A DNA stretch of 19,035 bases from an uncultured Clostridia bacterium (GCA_937919155.1 CALFPM010000153.1:1-19035); one strand, 5' to 3'. Positions 1-7,620 are shown, numbered from the stretch's first letter. Numbers and translations are program-made. The notes: generated from the sequence alone by a model not told the origin.

Positions 1-148
1 ATTCATCGACTTCGCCTGACGCGTCAATATCATCAATCAGCCAGTCAAGAATTGTCTTATCCCCCACCTCAAGGAGAGGCTTCGGGAAATTTTCGGTCAA
101 AGGATAAAGACGGGTGGCATAGCCTGCCGCAAGAATAAGACATTTCAT
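1..148 (-). CDS. Sugar-1-phosphate nucleotidyltransferase, N-terminal part (cut by window edge)
   Basis: The first 49 codons of a gene that runs off the left edge are present. The protein starts MKCLILAAGYATRLYPLT, which is the nucleotide-binding signature of the NTP-transferase family (usual form AAGxGTRLxPLT), followed by FPKPLL, the usual Lys-containing second motif. Members join NTP and a sugar 1-phosphate to make an NDP-sugar plus pyrophosphate in the cytoplasm. The ATG at 146-148 is chosen because AGGAGG lies 7 bases before it. It follows the sugar kinase gene by only 14 bases, so the two are surely one operon, and the kinase product (a sugar 1-phosphate) is the expected substrate. The classical GxGTR loop reads GYATR here, a variation seen in the family. 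Which nucleotide and sugar it uses cannot be told from this fragment. Confidence 0.85.
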   Translation of the reverse strand, partial: MKCLILAAGYATRLYPLTENFPKPLLEVGDKTILDWLIDDIDASGEVDE

Positions 149-162
149 AGTTTAACCTCCTG

Positions 163-1338
163 TTAACCCAGATTAACACCGTCTGCGCTTTCGCAGATGT
201 GAACGGAATATTTGCCCTCAAGATGAGGGAAGGCTTCAAGATATCTTCGGCTGACAGTTTCAATTATACTGTCCTCAAAATCAGGATTGATGAGCGCCAT
301 GCAGCAGCCTTTGAATCCTGCGCCCGAGAAACGTCCTCCGTAAATGCCCTCTGTTTCAGTCATTATTTCATAGAGCATTTTTAATTCGGGAGAACCTGTT
401 TCCCAGTTATAAATCGAAGATTTTCCGCTTTCAAATGAAAGTCTGCCGAATTCCTCAATGTCGCCCTTTCTCCAGGCTTCTGCGCCTCTTTGCACGCGGT
501 CAAACTCTGTATACCAATGTTCGGCGCGCTTACGCCAATTTTCAGGGAGCTTGTCCTTATGCTCAAGATAAACTTCATAAGGCACATCGCGGAGATTTGT
601 TTCTTCAAACTTGCCGTATTCCATACCTGCATAGGCTTTCAATGCATATGCAGCGCTTCTGCACTCATCAACTCTCATATTGAAAGCCGAGCCTGCAAGA
701 GAGCGTTCAAGACCGCTGAAAAATATTGCAATTTTATAGGGCTTCATATCGGGATGCTGAGGGATAAGCTCATATGTATCGTTCTGCAAATCCATATAGA
801 GAAGATGGTCTTTTTTACAGTAAACCTCGCAGGATTGGTCAAGCTTTCCGCAGGAAACACCTACATATGCATTTTCAGCTTCCTGTGAAATGGCGATAAG
901 CTCCTGAGGAGTAAGCTCAATACCGTTCATTGTACAGAGAGCCGACAGGAAAGTGATAATTACCGCCGCCGAGGATGAAAGTCCGCCGATGGGAAGTTCA
1001 CCGTCAACAACTGCACAAAGACCTCTGCGGAGAGGATAGCGTCTGTTGAGGGCAATCGTTGCACCGCGGAGATGGTCCGCCCAGTCACCCTGAACTGTTT
1101 CAGGAGTTGACGCAACATGCCACTGCGCTCTTTTATCAAACTGCAATGATTTTATCTCAACAATACCGTTTTCCTTGGGTCCGTAAGCAATATGTATGCC
1201 TTTGTTAATTGCAAAGCCTGTGATTTTTCCCAACTGATGGTCGCTGTGAGCGCCGATGGGACAGATTCTGTAAGGCGTGAAAGCGGTATACTGAGCAGGT
1301 TTTTTGTAGGTTTGTTCAAATACTTCGGCAGATTTCAT
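163..1338 (-). CDS. GHMP sugar-1-kinase, galacturonokinase-like (galactokinase superfamily)
   Basis: The 391-residue protein has the three GHMP kinase motifs: RICPIGAHSDH (residues 24-34) in place of the galactokinase GRxNLIGEHTDY, PIGGLSSSAAV (117-126) forming the phosphate loop, and GRFSGAGFKG (335-344). D167 in CGKLDQS is the likely catalytic base. The first motif, the FSGLERSLAGSAFNMRV segment, KRAEHWYTE and GAGFKGCC resemble, from memory, plant galacturonokinase (motif PYRICPLGAHIDHQ) more than bacterial GalK. I therefore infer phosphorylation of galacturonate or a related sugar at C1, with galactose as the alternative. The ATG at 1338 has GGGAG 8 bases upstream. A nucleotidyltransferase follows after 14 bases, giving a two-step route from free sugar to NDP-sugar. 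An unusually long leader (about 335 bases) precedes it. The kinase fold is certain; the substrate is not. Confidence 0.85.
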   Translation of the reverse strand: MKSAEVFEQTYKKPAQYTAFTPYRICPIGAHSDHQLGKITGFAINKGIHIAYGPKENGIVEIKSLQFDKRAQWHVASTPETVQGDWADHLRGATIALNRRYPLRRGLCAVVDGELPIGGLSSSAAVIITFLSALCTMNGIELTPQELIAISQEAENAYVGVSCGKLDQSCEVYCKKDHLLYMDLQNDTYELIPQHPDMKPYKIAIFFSGLERSLAGSAFNMRVDECRSAAYALKAYAGMEYGKFEETNLRDVPYEVYLEHKDKLPENWRKRAEHWYTEFDRVQRGAEAWRKGDIEEFGRLSFESGKSSIYNWETGSPELKMLYEIMTETEGIYGGRFSGAGFKGCCMALINPDFEDSIIETVSRRYLEAFPHLEGKYSVHICESADGVNLG

Positions 1339-1439
1339 TGCAACTTCTCCCTGTCTTTATAATTTTTCTCCAAAACAAATTATTTTTCGTGCCATAAATT
1401 TAAAACGTTGAAAGGAATATTATCTATTCAATATGCTTT

Positions 1440-1673
1440 TTGTTTATCACATCAGAAAAACAAACATTTTCAGCTTCTCTCTTCATAAACACATTGTTCT
1501 GATTTTTCCTAAAAAATCAGAATTAAACTTGCCATAATCGTTAAACAACACCAGTCATAAATTCTTCGTTTTCTCTCGTCCTTGTATCGTAAGAGTAACA
1601 TAAAGACTGGGCACAGAAAAAAGCAGGCATTACAGTCCTATGGGCCATGCTTCAGAGAGATAAACAAGTATTC
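1440..1673 (-). ncRNA. Candidate structured leader RNA or independent small RNA upstream of the sugar kinase
   Basis: A strong promoter at 1680-1708 predicts transcription from about 1673, but the next start codon is at 1338, leaving a leader of about 335 bases with no convincing ORF. Helices that can be read directly are: TCTCTC (1572-1577) with GAGAGA (1655-1660), enclosing a 10-bp stem with one bulged base (1599-1609 with 1633-1642); a perfect 11-bp stem with a 4-base loop at 1497-1522; and a closing TTGTTTATC (1440-1448) with GATAAACAA (1659-1667). The last overlaps the outer helix by two bases, so the two may be alternatives. I do not recognise a known riboswitch or 6S RNA. No stem here is followed by a T tract on the minus strand, so the RNA probably continues into the kinase gene. 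Confidence 0.4.
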
Positions 1674-1679
1674 ATTTTA

Positions 1680-1708
1680 ATTATAATACTATATTAAAGT
1701 GAAATCAA
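1680..1708 (-). promoter_or_regulatory. Sigma-A-type promoter for the leader RNA and sugar kinase operon
   Basis: On the minus strand TTGATT (1703-1708) is followed by a 17-base spacer and a perfect TATAAT (1680-1685). The spacing is ideal and the -10 box is consensus. A start near 1673 is expected. The next gene on this strand begins 335 bases downstream, hence the long leader. The position, about 130 bases downstream of the terminator hairpin at 1839-1878, fits the start of a new transcription unit. Confidence 0.7.
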
Positions 1709-1782
1709 TAGAGATTTATACACCTTTATCGAAAATGATATAAAAAGCCGAAAATCGAAGCCATAAAAGGAGCCTCAAATTA

Positions 1783-1903
1783 TTGTTGAAACATTTTTCA
1801 CAAAAAGTCCTCAATCCCTTTTATTTCAAGGAACAAAAACACCCCCATTTCAATACTTTCGTATTAGAATAGGAGTGTTGATTTACATTAAGAGACCAAG
1901 TAT
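1783..1903 (-). repeat. Direct repeat copy 1 around a terminator hairpin
   Basis: About 120 bases here resemble 7693-7826 in the same orientation. Shared elements in order on the plus strand are TTGAAAC, AGTCCTCAA, GAACAAAAA, the 40-base hairpin (34 or more of 40 identical), then TGATTT, ATTAA and AG.CCA.GTA. Identity is high in the hairpin and patchy outside it. The two copies bracket the whole dlt-like operon. No ORF lies in the repeat. The outer limits are judged by eye. Confidence 0.6.
1839..1878 (-). terminator. Intrinsic terminator of the dlt-like operon (18-bp stem, GAAA loop)
   Basis: On the minus strand a 40-base palindrome folds into an 18-bp stem, with one C/A mismatch and a few G-U pairs, capped by a C(GAAA)G tetraloop; TTTTTG follows directly. 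It lies 130 bases downstream of the SGNH gene stop, the last gene of the operon. Compared with the copy at 7764-7803, a G-C pair has become A-U and a G-U pair has become A-U, so pairing is preserved, which supports a selected RNA structure. Confidence 0.75.
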
Positions 1904-2007
1904 TATACCTTACGCTCTATGATATGCAACTATATTTGCCAGTTAATTCATCTGTATGATTGTTGATATGCTTAACAAAGCCAAAAGAAACTTCTCACAC
2001 TATAGAC

Positions 2008-2967
2008 TTACTGTATATTTTGAATTTCAGTCTCCATTATGTCTACATCTTCGTTCCAATAATTATATTCAGACAAATTTCTTTTATCAGACAAAAACTC
2101 AAAGCTTTGCAAATATTTTACAAACCATTTTGTGAATTTTACGGCACCATAGTAATTTAAATGCTTTCCTTCATCCAGCCAGTCGTTATCCCAATCCAAA
2201 CCTACTTCTTCCGGAATAAGATTAACATCAATATAATCAATATTATATTTTTGAGATATTTCTTCAACAGCATTATGTTTACTGTAATCCCAATTTGCCG
2301 CACTTAATGAACTAACAAAAATCAATTTCACATTTTTTTGAGCACAAACATCTATTATCCGTTCCAGAAAATAAATGCTTGCCGATGAAATGTTTTTAAC
2401 ATCTTCGGTTGGAATCATATAATCTGACTCTACCTTACCTGCATTGCGATAATCATATACAAACCCCTTACCAAGATGCTTTTGAGAATAATCATATTTA
2501 AATATGAAATCCTCTGATGTAAGTTCTTTCCAACGGCTATGATATGTAATTAACGGCAGTACTTTCCCTAATTTGTGTTCTAAAATACTTATTTCATTGA
2601 ATTTTTCGAAAAGAGCATCTGTTTCCAACACAACAAGTTTGGGTGTTTGAGTTTCCAACGCCGTACAAAGAAATTCTTCAGTATAATACAAGGGCTGGCT
2701 CGGTGTAGAACACACGTAAGATGTTACACCAATATTATTCCAAATTTCAAGAGGAATAAATGAACAGTACGCCTGGCTTGTTCCAAGAATCAGAACATCA
2801 ATAGTTTGCGGAGGTTCATTGACTATTGAATAGGCAGATGCGTGCCTAAACCCAGATTCTTTTGTGTTGGTTTTAGGCATTAATATCAATGTGAAAGTGC
2901 CGAAAACCACAAACAAAACAAGAATAAACGATGTTATTTTTATAATATTTCTGATTGTTTTTTTCAT
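2008..2967 (-). CDS. DltD/AlgJ-like SGNH-fold membrane-anchored protein
   Basis: The 319-residue protein has one N-terminal membrane helix (about residues 9-30) and then an extracytoplasmic domain. LILGTSQAYCSF (60-70) is the SGNH block I with S64 as predicted nucleophile, and WLDEGKHLNYYG near the end supplies the Asp (D265) and His (H269). Proteins of this type (DltD, AlgJ/AlgX, DUF1574-like) work beside MBOAT proteins and move or hydrolyse acyl groups outside the membrane. The start ATG at 2967 follows AGGAGA by 7 bases; this ribosome site contains the TAG stop of the MBOAT gene, giving an 11-base gap and tight coupling. It is shorter than typical DltD (about 390-420 residues). It is the last gene of the operon before the terminator at 1839-1878. 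Fold and role in acyl transfer are well supported; the transferred group is unknown. Confidence 0.8.
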   Translation of the reverse strand: MKKTIRNIIKITSFILVLFVVFGTFTLILMPKTNTKESGFRHASAYSIVNEPPQTIDVLILGTSQAYCSFIPLEIWNNIGVTSYVCSTPSQPLYYTEEFLCTALETQTPKLVVLETDALFEKFNEISILEHKLGKVLPLITYHSRWKELTSEDFIFKYDYSQKHLGKGFVYDYRNAGKVESDYMIPTEDVKNISSASIYFLERIIDVCAQKNVKLIFVSSLSAANWDYSKHNAVEEISQKYNIDYIDVNLIPEEVGLDWDNDWLDEGKHLNYYGAVKFTKWFVKYLQSFEFLSDKRNLSEYNYWNEDVDIMETEIQNIQ

Positions 2968-2978
2968 TTTTATTTCTC

Positions 2979-4613
2979 CTAAAAATTCGCATAAATCGGG
3001 TCAAGCTGAACATAGCCTTCGCCGTATGCACCAAAAACAACAATCATAATCATTGACGCAATGATTAAGCCCCATCTCAAAACAATATTTTGCTTTTTCA
3101 GTTCTTTTCTGACAACAATATTTTTCTCATTAAGAACGCTTATAACAAAAATAGCCAAAACAGCTATTGCCAAAATGAGCAAATCAAGAATACTGAGTCT
3201 GAAATCCCCGAGAAAACCATCTCCAAGCGAAGGTAATCTGAAATCCATAAAAATCATACTAAACATACGGATTCCCTTTTTCAAGCCATCCGCTCTGAAA
3301 AACAATTCGCCAACCACAACAAGTGCCGATGTCCTGACAATTCTGAAAACCGAATAAACAGCTCCATCAGAATTGATTTTAAGCTTTTCTATGATTTTCT
3401 TTGACATGGGAGCGAACAAATTACCCGTGAGAATCAAGAAAAAATGATACATTCCGAAGAAAATATAGCTCCATGCCGCACCATGCCATAAACCATTACA
3501 AAACCAAACGCAAAACAGAGCAATACTGCCCGCTGCAAGAGGTCCGTAATAATTTCCAATTTTCTTTCTGGCGTTTGTTGTGAGATTCTTCATTCTTTTG
3601 GACATAGAAACCGGGTAGAAAATATAATCCTTAAACCAAGTTCCGAGTGTTATATGCCATCTGGTCCAGAATTCAGAAATACTTTTCGAGAAAAACGGAC
3701 GTTTAAAGTTTTCCGGCATCTCAATTCCGAAAATCTGCGCAATACCAATAACCGCATCCATCGCACCTGAAAAATCCATATAAAGCTGTATTGTATAAGC
3801 AACTGCGCCAACAACAACCATAATCCCACCATACTCAGAGGGATTCTCAAAAACTGCACTGACCAAAGGATTCAATCTGTCTGCAACAACAATTTTTTTC
3901 ATCATTCCAAAAAGGAAACGCTGAGCTCCCATAGAAAAATTATCAAAATCGATTTGTTTAACAGACCAAAGTTGGTCAGCAGTCTGCGAATATCTGCATA
4001 TAGGACCCTCTATAATTTGAGGAAAGAATCCTATAAAAAGTGCCAACTTGAAGAAATTTTTCTCAGAACTGATTAACTTTCTGTAAACATCAACCAGATA
4101 CGATACAATCTGCAGGGTAAAAAATGATATTCCTATTGGAATAAGAAGTTTTGGAATTGCAACAGTAAAGTCAAAACCTATGGCATCAATAATGTCATTA
4201 ATATTTACCAAAAAGAAATCCAAATATTTCAGAACAAGCAACAAACCTATATGTATAATAACGGAAACGCCCAACACCATTCTCAGTTTTCTTTGAAACT
4301 GATTTTTGATTTCTTTTCGCTGCTCTTTTTCAACTTGTTTTATTGCAGTATCTCTTTTGGTATGTATCTTGCCCAAAAGCTTGCCAAAAAGAAAAGCTGA
4401 TACCGTTGAAAAGAAAAGATAAACAACCAACGTACCACTTATTAATCCAAAAAACAAATAACTCAAAAACAACAATAAATACTTTTTTGATTTTAGCGGA
4501 GTTATAAAATAGATCAATAAAGCTAACGGCAGAAAAAAGATCAGATATTCAAACGAAAAAAACGATGTAAGTCCGGAATAAGTTCCGCTAAAAGGATAAG
4601 ATAATATATCCAA
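2979..4613 (-). CDS. MBOAT-family membrane acyltransferase, DltB/AlgI-like
   Basis: A polytopic protein of about 544 residues with many hydrophobic segments. FWTRWHITLGTWFKDYIFYP is the typical MBOAT block, and CNGLWHGAAWSYIFFGMYH carries the conserved catalytic His (H377 counted from the start at 4613). In DltB the family takes an acyl group from a carrier protein at the inner face and passes it across the membrane. The reading frame opens at a TTG (4619) that overlaps the carrier-protein TGA, but AGGAGG is only 1 base from that codon; the TTG at 4613 sits 7 bases after AGGAGG and is preferred. No ATG fits. The carrier-protein gene lies directly upstream and the SGNH gene 11 bases downstream, as in dlt and alg operons. 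Confidence 0.9.
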   Translation of the reverse strand: MDILSYPFSGTYSGLTSFFSFEYLIFFLPLALLIYFITPLKSKKYLLLFLSYLFFGLISGTLVVYLFFSTVSAFLFGKLLGKIHTKRDTAIKQVEKEQRKEIKNQFQRKLRMVLGVSVIIHIGLLLVLKYLDFFLVNINDIIDAIGFDFTVAIPKLLIPIGISFFTLQIVSYLVDVYRKLISSEKNFFKLALFIGFFPQIIEGPICRYSQTADQLWSVKQIDFDNFSMGAQRFLFGMMKKIVVADRLNPLVSAVFENPSEYGGIMVVVGAVAYTIQLYMDFSGAMDAVIGIAQIFGIEMPENFKRPFFSKSISEFWTRWHITLGTWFKDYIFYPVSMSKRMKNLTTNARKKIGNYYGPLAAGSIALFCVWFCNGLWHGAAWSYIFFGMYHFFLILTGNLFAPMSKKIIEKLKINSDGAVYSVFRIVRTSALVVVGELFFRADGLKKGIRMFSMIFMDFRLPSLGDGFLGDFRLSILDLLILAIAVLAIFVISVLNEKNIVVRKELKKQNIVLRWGLIIASMIMIVVFGAYGEGYVQLDPIYANF

Positions 4614-4615
4614 AA

Positions 4616-4846
4616 TCAATCCTCCTCTTGCAAACGAAGAATCATCTGATACATCGCATTTGCAGAGTTAAAATTCTGGGGTATTATTTCTGCTGCAGGA
4701 ATTGTAATGTCAAACTCATCCTCAATATCTGCGACAAGCGCAATGATTGAAAGCGAATCAAGATGATGAGCATCAATCAGATCCGTGCAATTTTCGTAAT
4801 CAACATCCTCGTTAATATTTTTTAAAAGTTCGTATAAATTTTCCAT
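4616..4846 (-). CDS. Acyl/aminoacyl carrier protein, DltC-like
   Basis: A protein of about 76 residues with the four-helix carrier-protein pattern. HHLDSLSII contains the DSL motif whose Ser takes 4'-phosphopantetheine (S31 counted from 4846), and DEFDITIPAAEI is the usual acidic helix III region. Two ATGs are possible: 4852 (3 bases after GGAG, too close) and 4846 (9 bases), and the second is preferred. The gene sits between the PLP decarboxylase and the MBOAT gene, whose TTG start lies within a few bases of its stop. It should carry the amino-acyl group loaded by the ligase encoded upstream. No phosphopantetheinyl transferase gene is in the window, so a host enzyme must prime it. Confidence 0.9.
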   Translation of the reverse strand: MENLYELLKNINEDVDYENCTDLIDAHHLDSLSIIALVADIEDEFDITIPAAEIIPQNFNSANAMYQMILRLQEED

Positions 4847-4860
4847 AATCATAATCTCCT

Positions 4861-6036
4861 TTAATATTTTGGCATATTTAAATCAGCTGTTTCAACAGCT
4901 TTTCTGACACATTTATATCCCGATTCACGGTCGAACAAGTAAACAGCAGGTATATCACGGGAAAGAAAAAGCGAAATCCCTTCTGTCATACAATATGCAC
5001 CTGTTTTTTCAAAGCAAAGTATGTCACCGATTTCAATTTCGGGAAATTCAATTTGCTTGGCAACTATATCATTCATTGAGCAAAGTGAACCACAGATATT
5101 CCAGCTATTAACTGCTGCACAATTTTCCTTTCTGCAAACAGATACAACGGGTTGTTTCATTGCCATATGCTGGCCATAGTACACAATATGATGCATACCA
5201 CCATCAATAATCGCATAGTTCTGTTCCTTGTTGGTTTTGATATCAACAATATGAGTATAATACTTTCCGCAGGACGCAACGGCACTTCTGCCCAACTCTA
5301 TGATGGTTTTTGTTTTAAAAGTCATTTCAGAAACAGCTTTTGAAAACTCCGAGAATATCTCTTCTTCGTCAAGTTCTTCTCCTTCAAAATATGAAACCGG
5401 AAAACCTGTTCCATATTCGAATTCATCAGCAACAAATTCATATTCATCTTTAAGTTTGTTTAAAAGTGAATCAACCGCAGCAATTTCTCTTCTTATCTTT
5501 TTTACGGATGTTTTTTGCGTTCCTGAAAAGAATTGAATTCCGATTATATCAATAAAGCCATAATCATTGCGGTTCAAGATAATATTTTCAATGTCTGAAG
5601 AATTGATACCAAACTGACTTCCGTTTGTCAAACGCAAAAGAAGCTTTATTTTCTTGGCATATTTTTCAGAAAGAAATTTAAATTGTTCAAACTGAGCCAA
5701 AGACTCAACCGTCAGAATCAAATCATTTTCAGTTGCGATTAGATCCTCAATAAAATCAGGCGTTTTGTAAACTCCAGAAATAACCATTTTGTTTGAAGGA
5801 ACATTGAGTTGGCGACATATTTCATATTCGCCCGGAGAACATATTTCGAAGCGATCAACATATTCGATCATTTCTTTAATCACAAAAGTATTCGCCTTGA
5901 CCGCATAACAAATATCTACCGATTCAGGTATGTTACTTCTTATGTAGTCTGTACGTTTTTTGATTTCAGTTGTATCAAAAACATAGAATGCATTTTTGTT
6001 GTTTTGCAACAATTCTTCAAAAGATTTATATATCAT
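4861..6036 (-). CDS. Fold-III PLP-dependent amino acid decarboxylase (DAP/ornithine decarboxylase family)
   Basis: The 391-residue protein matches the alanine-racemase-fold decarboxylases. YAVKAN holds the PLP lysine (K47), FEICSPGEYE follows as in diaminopimelate decarboxylase, ELGRSAVASCG replaces the usual EPGR phosphate-binding motif, and near the C terminus CSMND gives C319 and D323, matching the catalytic Cys and Asp of the ornithine decarboxylase CDGLD motif. EKTGAY provides the late conserved Tyr. These residues point to decarboxylation rather than racemization. The ATG at 6036 overlaps the ligase TGA (ATGA) and follows GGAGG by 6 bases. It lies inside a dlt-like operon, where dlt systems normally have no such enzyme. 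BtrK of butirosin biosynthesis, from the same family, acts on an aminoacyl group bound to a carrier protein, a useful precedent. The substrate here is unknown. Confidence 0.85.
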   Translation of the reverse strand: MIYKSFEELLQNNKNAFYVFDTTEIKKRTDYIRSNIPESVDICYAVKANTFVIKEMIEYVDRFEICSPGEYEICRQLNVPSNKMVISGVYKTPDFIEDLIATENDLILTVESLAQFEQFKFLSEKYAKKIKLLLRLTNGSQFGINSSDIENIILNRNDYGFIDIIGIQFFSGTQKTSVKKIRREIAAVDSLLNKLKDEYEFVADEFEYGTGFPVSYFEGEELDEEEIFSEFSKAVSEMTFKTKTIIELGRSAVASCGKYYTHIVDIKTNKEQNYAIIDGGMHHIVYYGQHMAMKQPVVSVCRKENCAAVNSWNICGSLCSMNDIVAKQIEFPEIEIGDILCFEKTGAYCMTEGISLFLSRDIPAVYLFDRESGYKCVRKAVETADLNMPKY

Positions 6037-7532
6037 TTTGAACCTCCGACAAGAGTTGCCAGAAGCTTTCTGTCAACTTTTCCGTTTTTGGTAAGAGGCA
6101 TATCATCTATCTTATTCAGTGTTCCCGGTATCATAAAAACAGGCAATTTTTCTTTCAACAATGCAAAAAGATCTGTTTTGTCAATTTTACCAACATAAAA
6201 TCCTTTTAATCTGGATCGCTTCTCGTCAAACAAACAGCAGCATCTTTCAACACCGTCTATCAAGCCAATAGCCCTTTCGATTTCTTCCAATTCTATGCGA
6301 TGACCGAGATATTTGATCTGAAAGTCTTTTCTCCCACAGAAAACAAGCTCTCCGTTGCTGTCAAATTTACCTAAATCACCTGTACGATAAATAAACTCGG
6401 GATAGCGTTTGTTAAGCGGATTTTGCACAAAACTCTTTCGGGTTTGTTCATCTGACATATAATAACCTAATGCAAGCGCAGTACCTCTTACACATATTTC
6501 ACCAACTGTATCAACATTGTTGATTTTGGTGTCGTTATCGTCCAAAAGAAAAACATCTTCATTTTCAAACGGTCTGCCTATGGGAATTCCGCCGGCGTAA
6601 TCCCTGTCATTCTGCAAAATATGATATGTACAGTTGCAGGTTATTTCTGTAGGTCCATAAAGATTCACAAACATTGCACCCGGAAGACTATTCCTTAATG
6701 ATTTGAGATGTTTATATGGCATAACCTCTCCGCTAAAAAGTATTTTGTTCAATGTTCCGGGGGTTTTATAATCAAACGCATGGAATGTGCTCAAAAGGCA
6801 AAGAGCTGAAACAGCCCAAATCATAGTTGTCACGTTGTGTTCGCACAAAAAATCAACCAATTTGACGGGAACTGAAAAATAACTTTTAGGAACAATTACA
6901 AGTGTTGCTCCAAGTTTTAACGCAGAATAAATATCTTTAACCGAAACATCAAAATCAAACGGTGCCTGATTGGCAATAACATCACATTCTGTAATATCAA
7001 AAGTCTTCGTGAAACAATCTATAAAATCAATAACACTTCGATGATTCACAGCTATGCCCTTCGGAACACCGGTTGAACCCGAAGTGAAATTCACATAAAG
7101 CGGGTCGGTATCAATGGTTGTTGCAGGATTCCATTCGGTAGGACCGCCAATCAAATCTTCAACAAGCAATATGTTTCTGTCACAAAAAATTTTTTCTGAC
7201 TGTTCAACAAAAATTTTATTTGTAATTATAATTTCGGGAGAAAGAACGGAAACGATTTGCTCTAATCTGTTTTCTGGCAAATCAGGGTTGAGATTGGAAT
7301 AACATCCGCCGGCATATACCACACCCATAAATACACAGAGAGTGTCAACACCTTTTTCCATAAAAACGCCCACAGGCTGTCCGATGCCAACTTTATCGGA
7401 TATTGCGTTACCAATGCGGGATATTCTTTCAAAAAATTCTGTATATGTCATTGATTTATTCTCATCAACAACAGCTTTTTTATTCGGAAATTGTTGAGCT
7501 GAATCAAACAAATATTGCAGAACGCTTTTCAT
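6033..7532 (-). CDS. DltA-like amino acid:carrier protein ligase (AMP-forming)
   Basis: A 499-residue adenylation enzyme. Counted from the ATG at 7532: TSGSTGVPKG (150-159, P-loop), APFDFDVSVKDIY (substrate-pocket core, close to the DltA form), FSGEVMP (265-271), LYGPTE (about 291-296), YRTGDLG (about 382-388) and the C-terminal PLTKNGKVDRK with catalytic K484. It activates an amino acid with ATP and loads it on the carrier protein of the same operon. The frame opens at 7571, but GGAGGG 7 bases before the ATG at 7532 decides the start. Where Bacillus DltA has Cys in CGEVLP, a residue tied to D-alanine selection, this protein has Ser (S267), so the substrate may differ. First gene of the operon, downstream of the promoter at 7591-7620; its TGA overlaps the decarboxylase ATG. 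Confidence 0.9.
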   Translation of the reverse strand: MKSVLQYLFDSAQQFPNKKAVVDENKSMTYTEFFERISRIGNAISDKVGIGQPVGVFMEKGVDTLCVFMGVVYAGGCYSNLNPDLPENRLEQIVSVLSPEIIITNKIFVEQSEKIFCDRNILLVEDLIGGPTEWNPATTIDTDPLYVNFTSGSTGVPKGIAVNHRSVIDFIDCFTKTFDITECDVIANQAPFDFDVSVKDIYSALKLGATLVIVPKSYFSVPVKLVDFLCEHNVTTMIWAVSALCLLSTFHAFDYKTPGTLNKILFSGEVMPYKHLKSLRNSLPGAMFVNLYGPTEITCNCTYHILQNDRDYAGGIPIGRPFENEDVFLLDDNDTKINNVDTVGEICVRGTALALGYYMSDEQTRKSFVQNPLNKRYPEFIYRTGDLGKFDSNGELVFCGRKDFQIKYLGHRIELEEIERAIGLIDGVERCCCLFDEKRSRLKGFYVGKIDKTDLFALLKEKLPVFMIPGTLNKIDDMPLTKNGKVDRKLLATLVGGSK

Positions 7533-7590
7533 CTTTTTCCCTCCGAATACAATTTTTGACAAGCAGAACAAAAATGCTTATATATTTTTA

Positions 7591-7620
7591 ATATTACTAT
7601 AAAACAATATTAAAAGTCAA
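7591..7620 (-). promoter_or_regulatory. Promoter of the dlt-like operon
   Basis: On the minus strand TTGACT (7615-7620, five of six consensus bases) is followed by an 18-base spacer and TAATAT (7591-7596). Start of transcription would be near 7584, giving a leader of about 50 bases to the ligase ATG at 7532. The -10 box is weak (four of six), so alternatives one or two bases away are possible. It lies between the ligase gene and the terminator of the preceding operon, where a promoter is needed. Confidence 0.55.

Noticed and set aside
435..888. Plus-strand reading frames opposite the sugar kinase
   Set aside because: They have no ribosome site, lie wholly opposite a clear gene, and encode Cys/Arg-rich, family-less sequence typical of antisense shadows.
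1497..1522. Perfect 11-bp stem as a terminator between the leader RNA and the sugar kinase
   Set aside because: No T tract follows on either strand, so it is treated as part of the leader structure.
1960..2160. Short plus-strand frame near the end of the SGNH gene
   Set aside because: It overlaps the SGNH coding end, has no ribosome site, and its hydrophobic look comes from AT-rich antisense sequence.
4617..4619. TTG at 4619 as start of the MBOAT gene with a TTGA overlap
   Set aside because: AGGAGG ends only one base before it; the in-frame TTG at 4613 has a 7-base spacing and is the better start.
7533..7571. Upstream in-frame start at 7571 for the ligase
   Set aside because: The extra 13 residues are not part of the family's N terminus, and GGAGGG lies just before the ATG at 7532.
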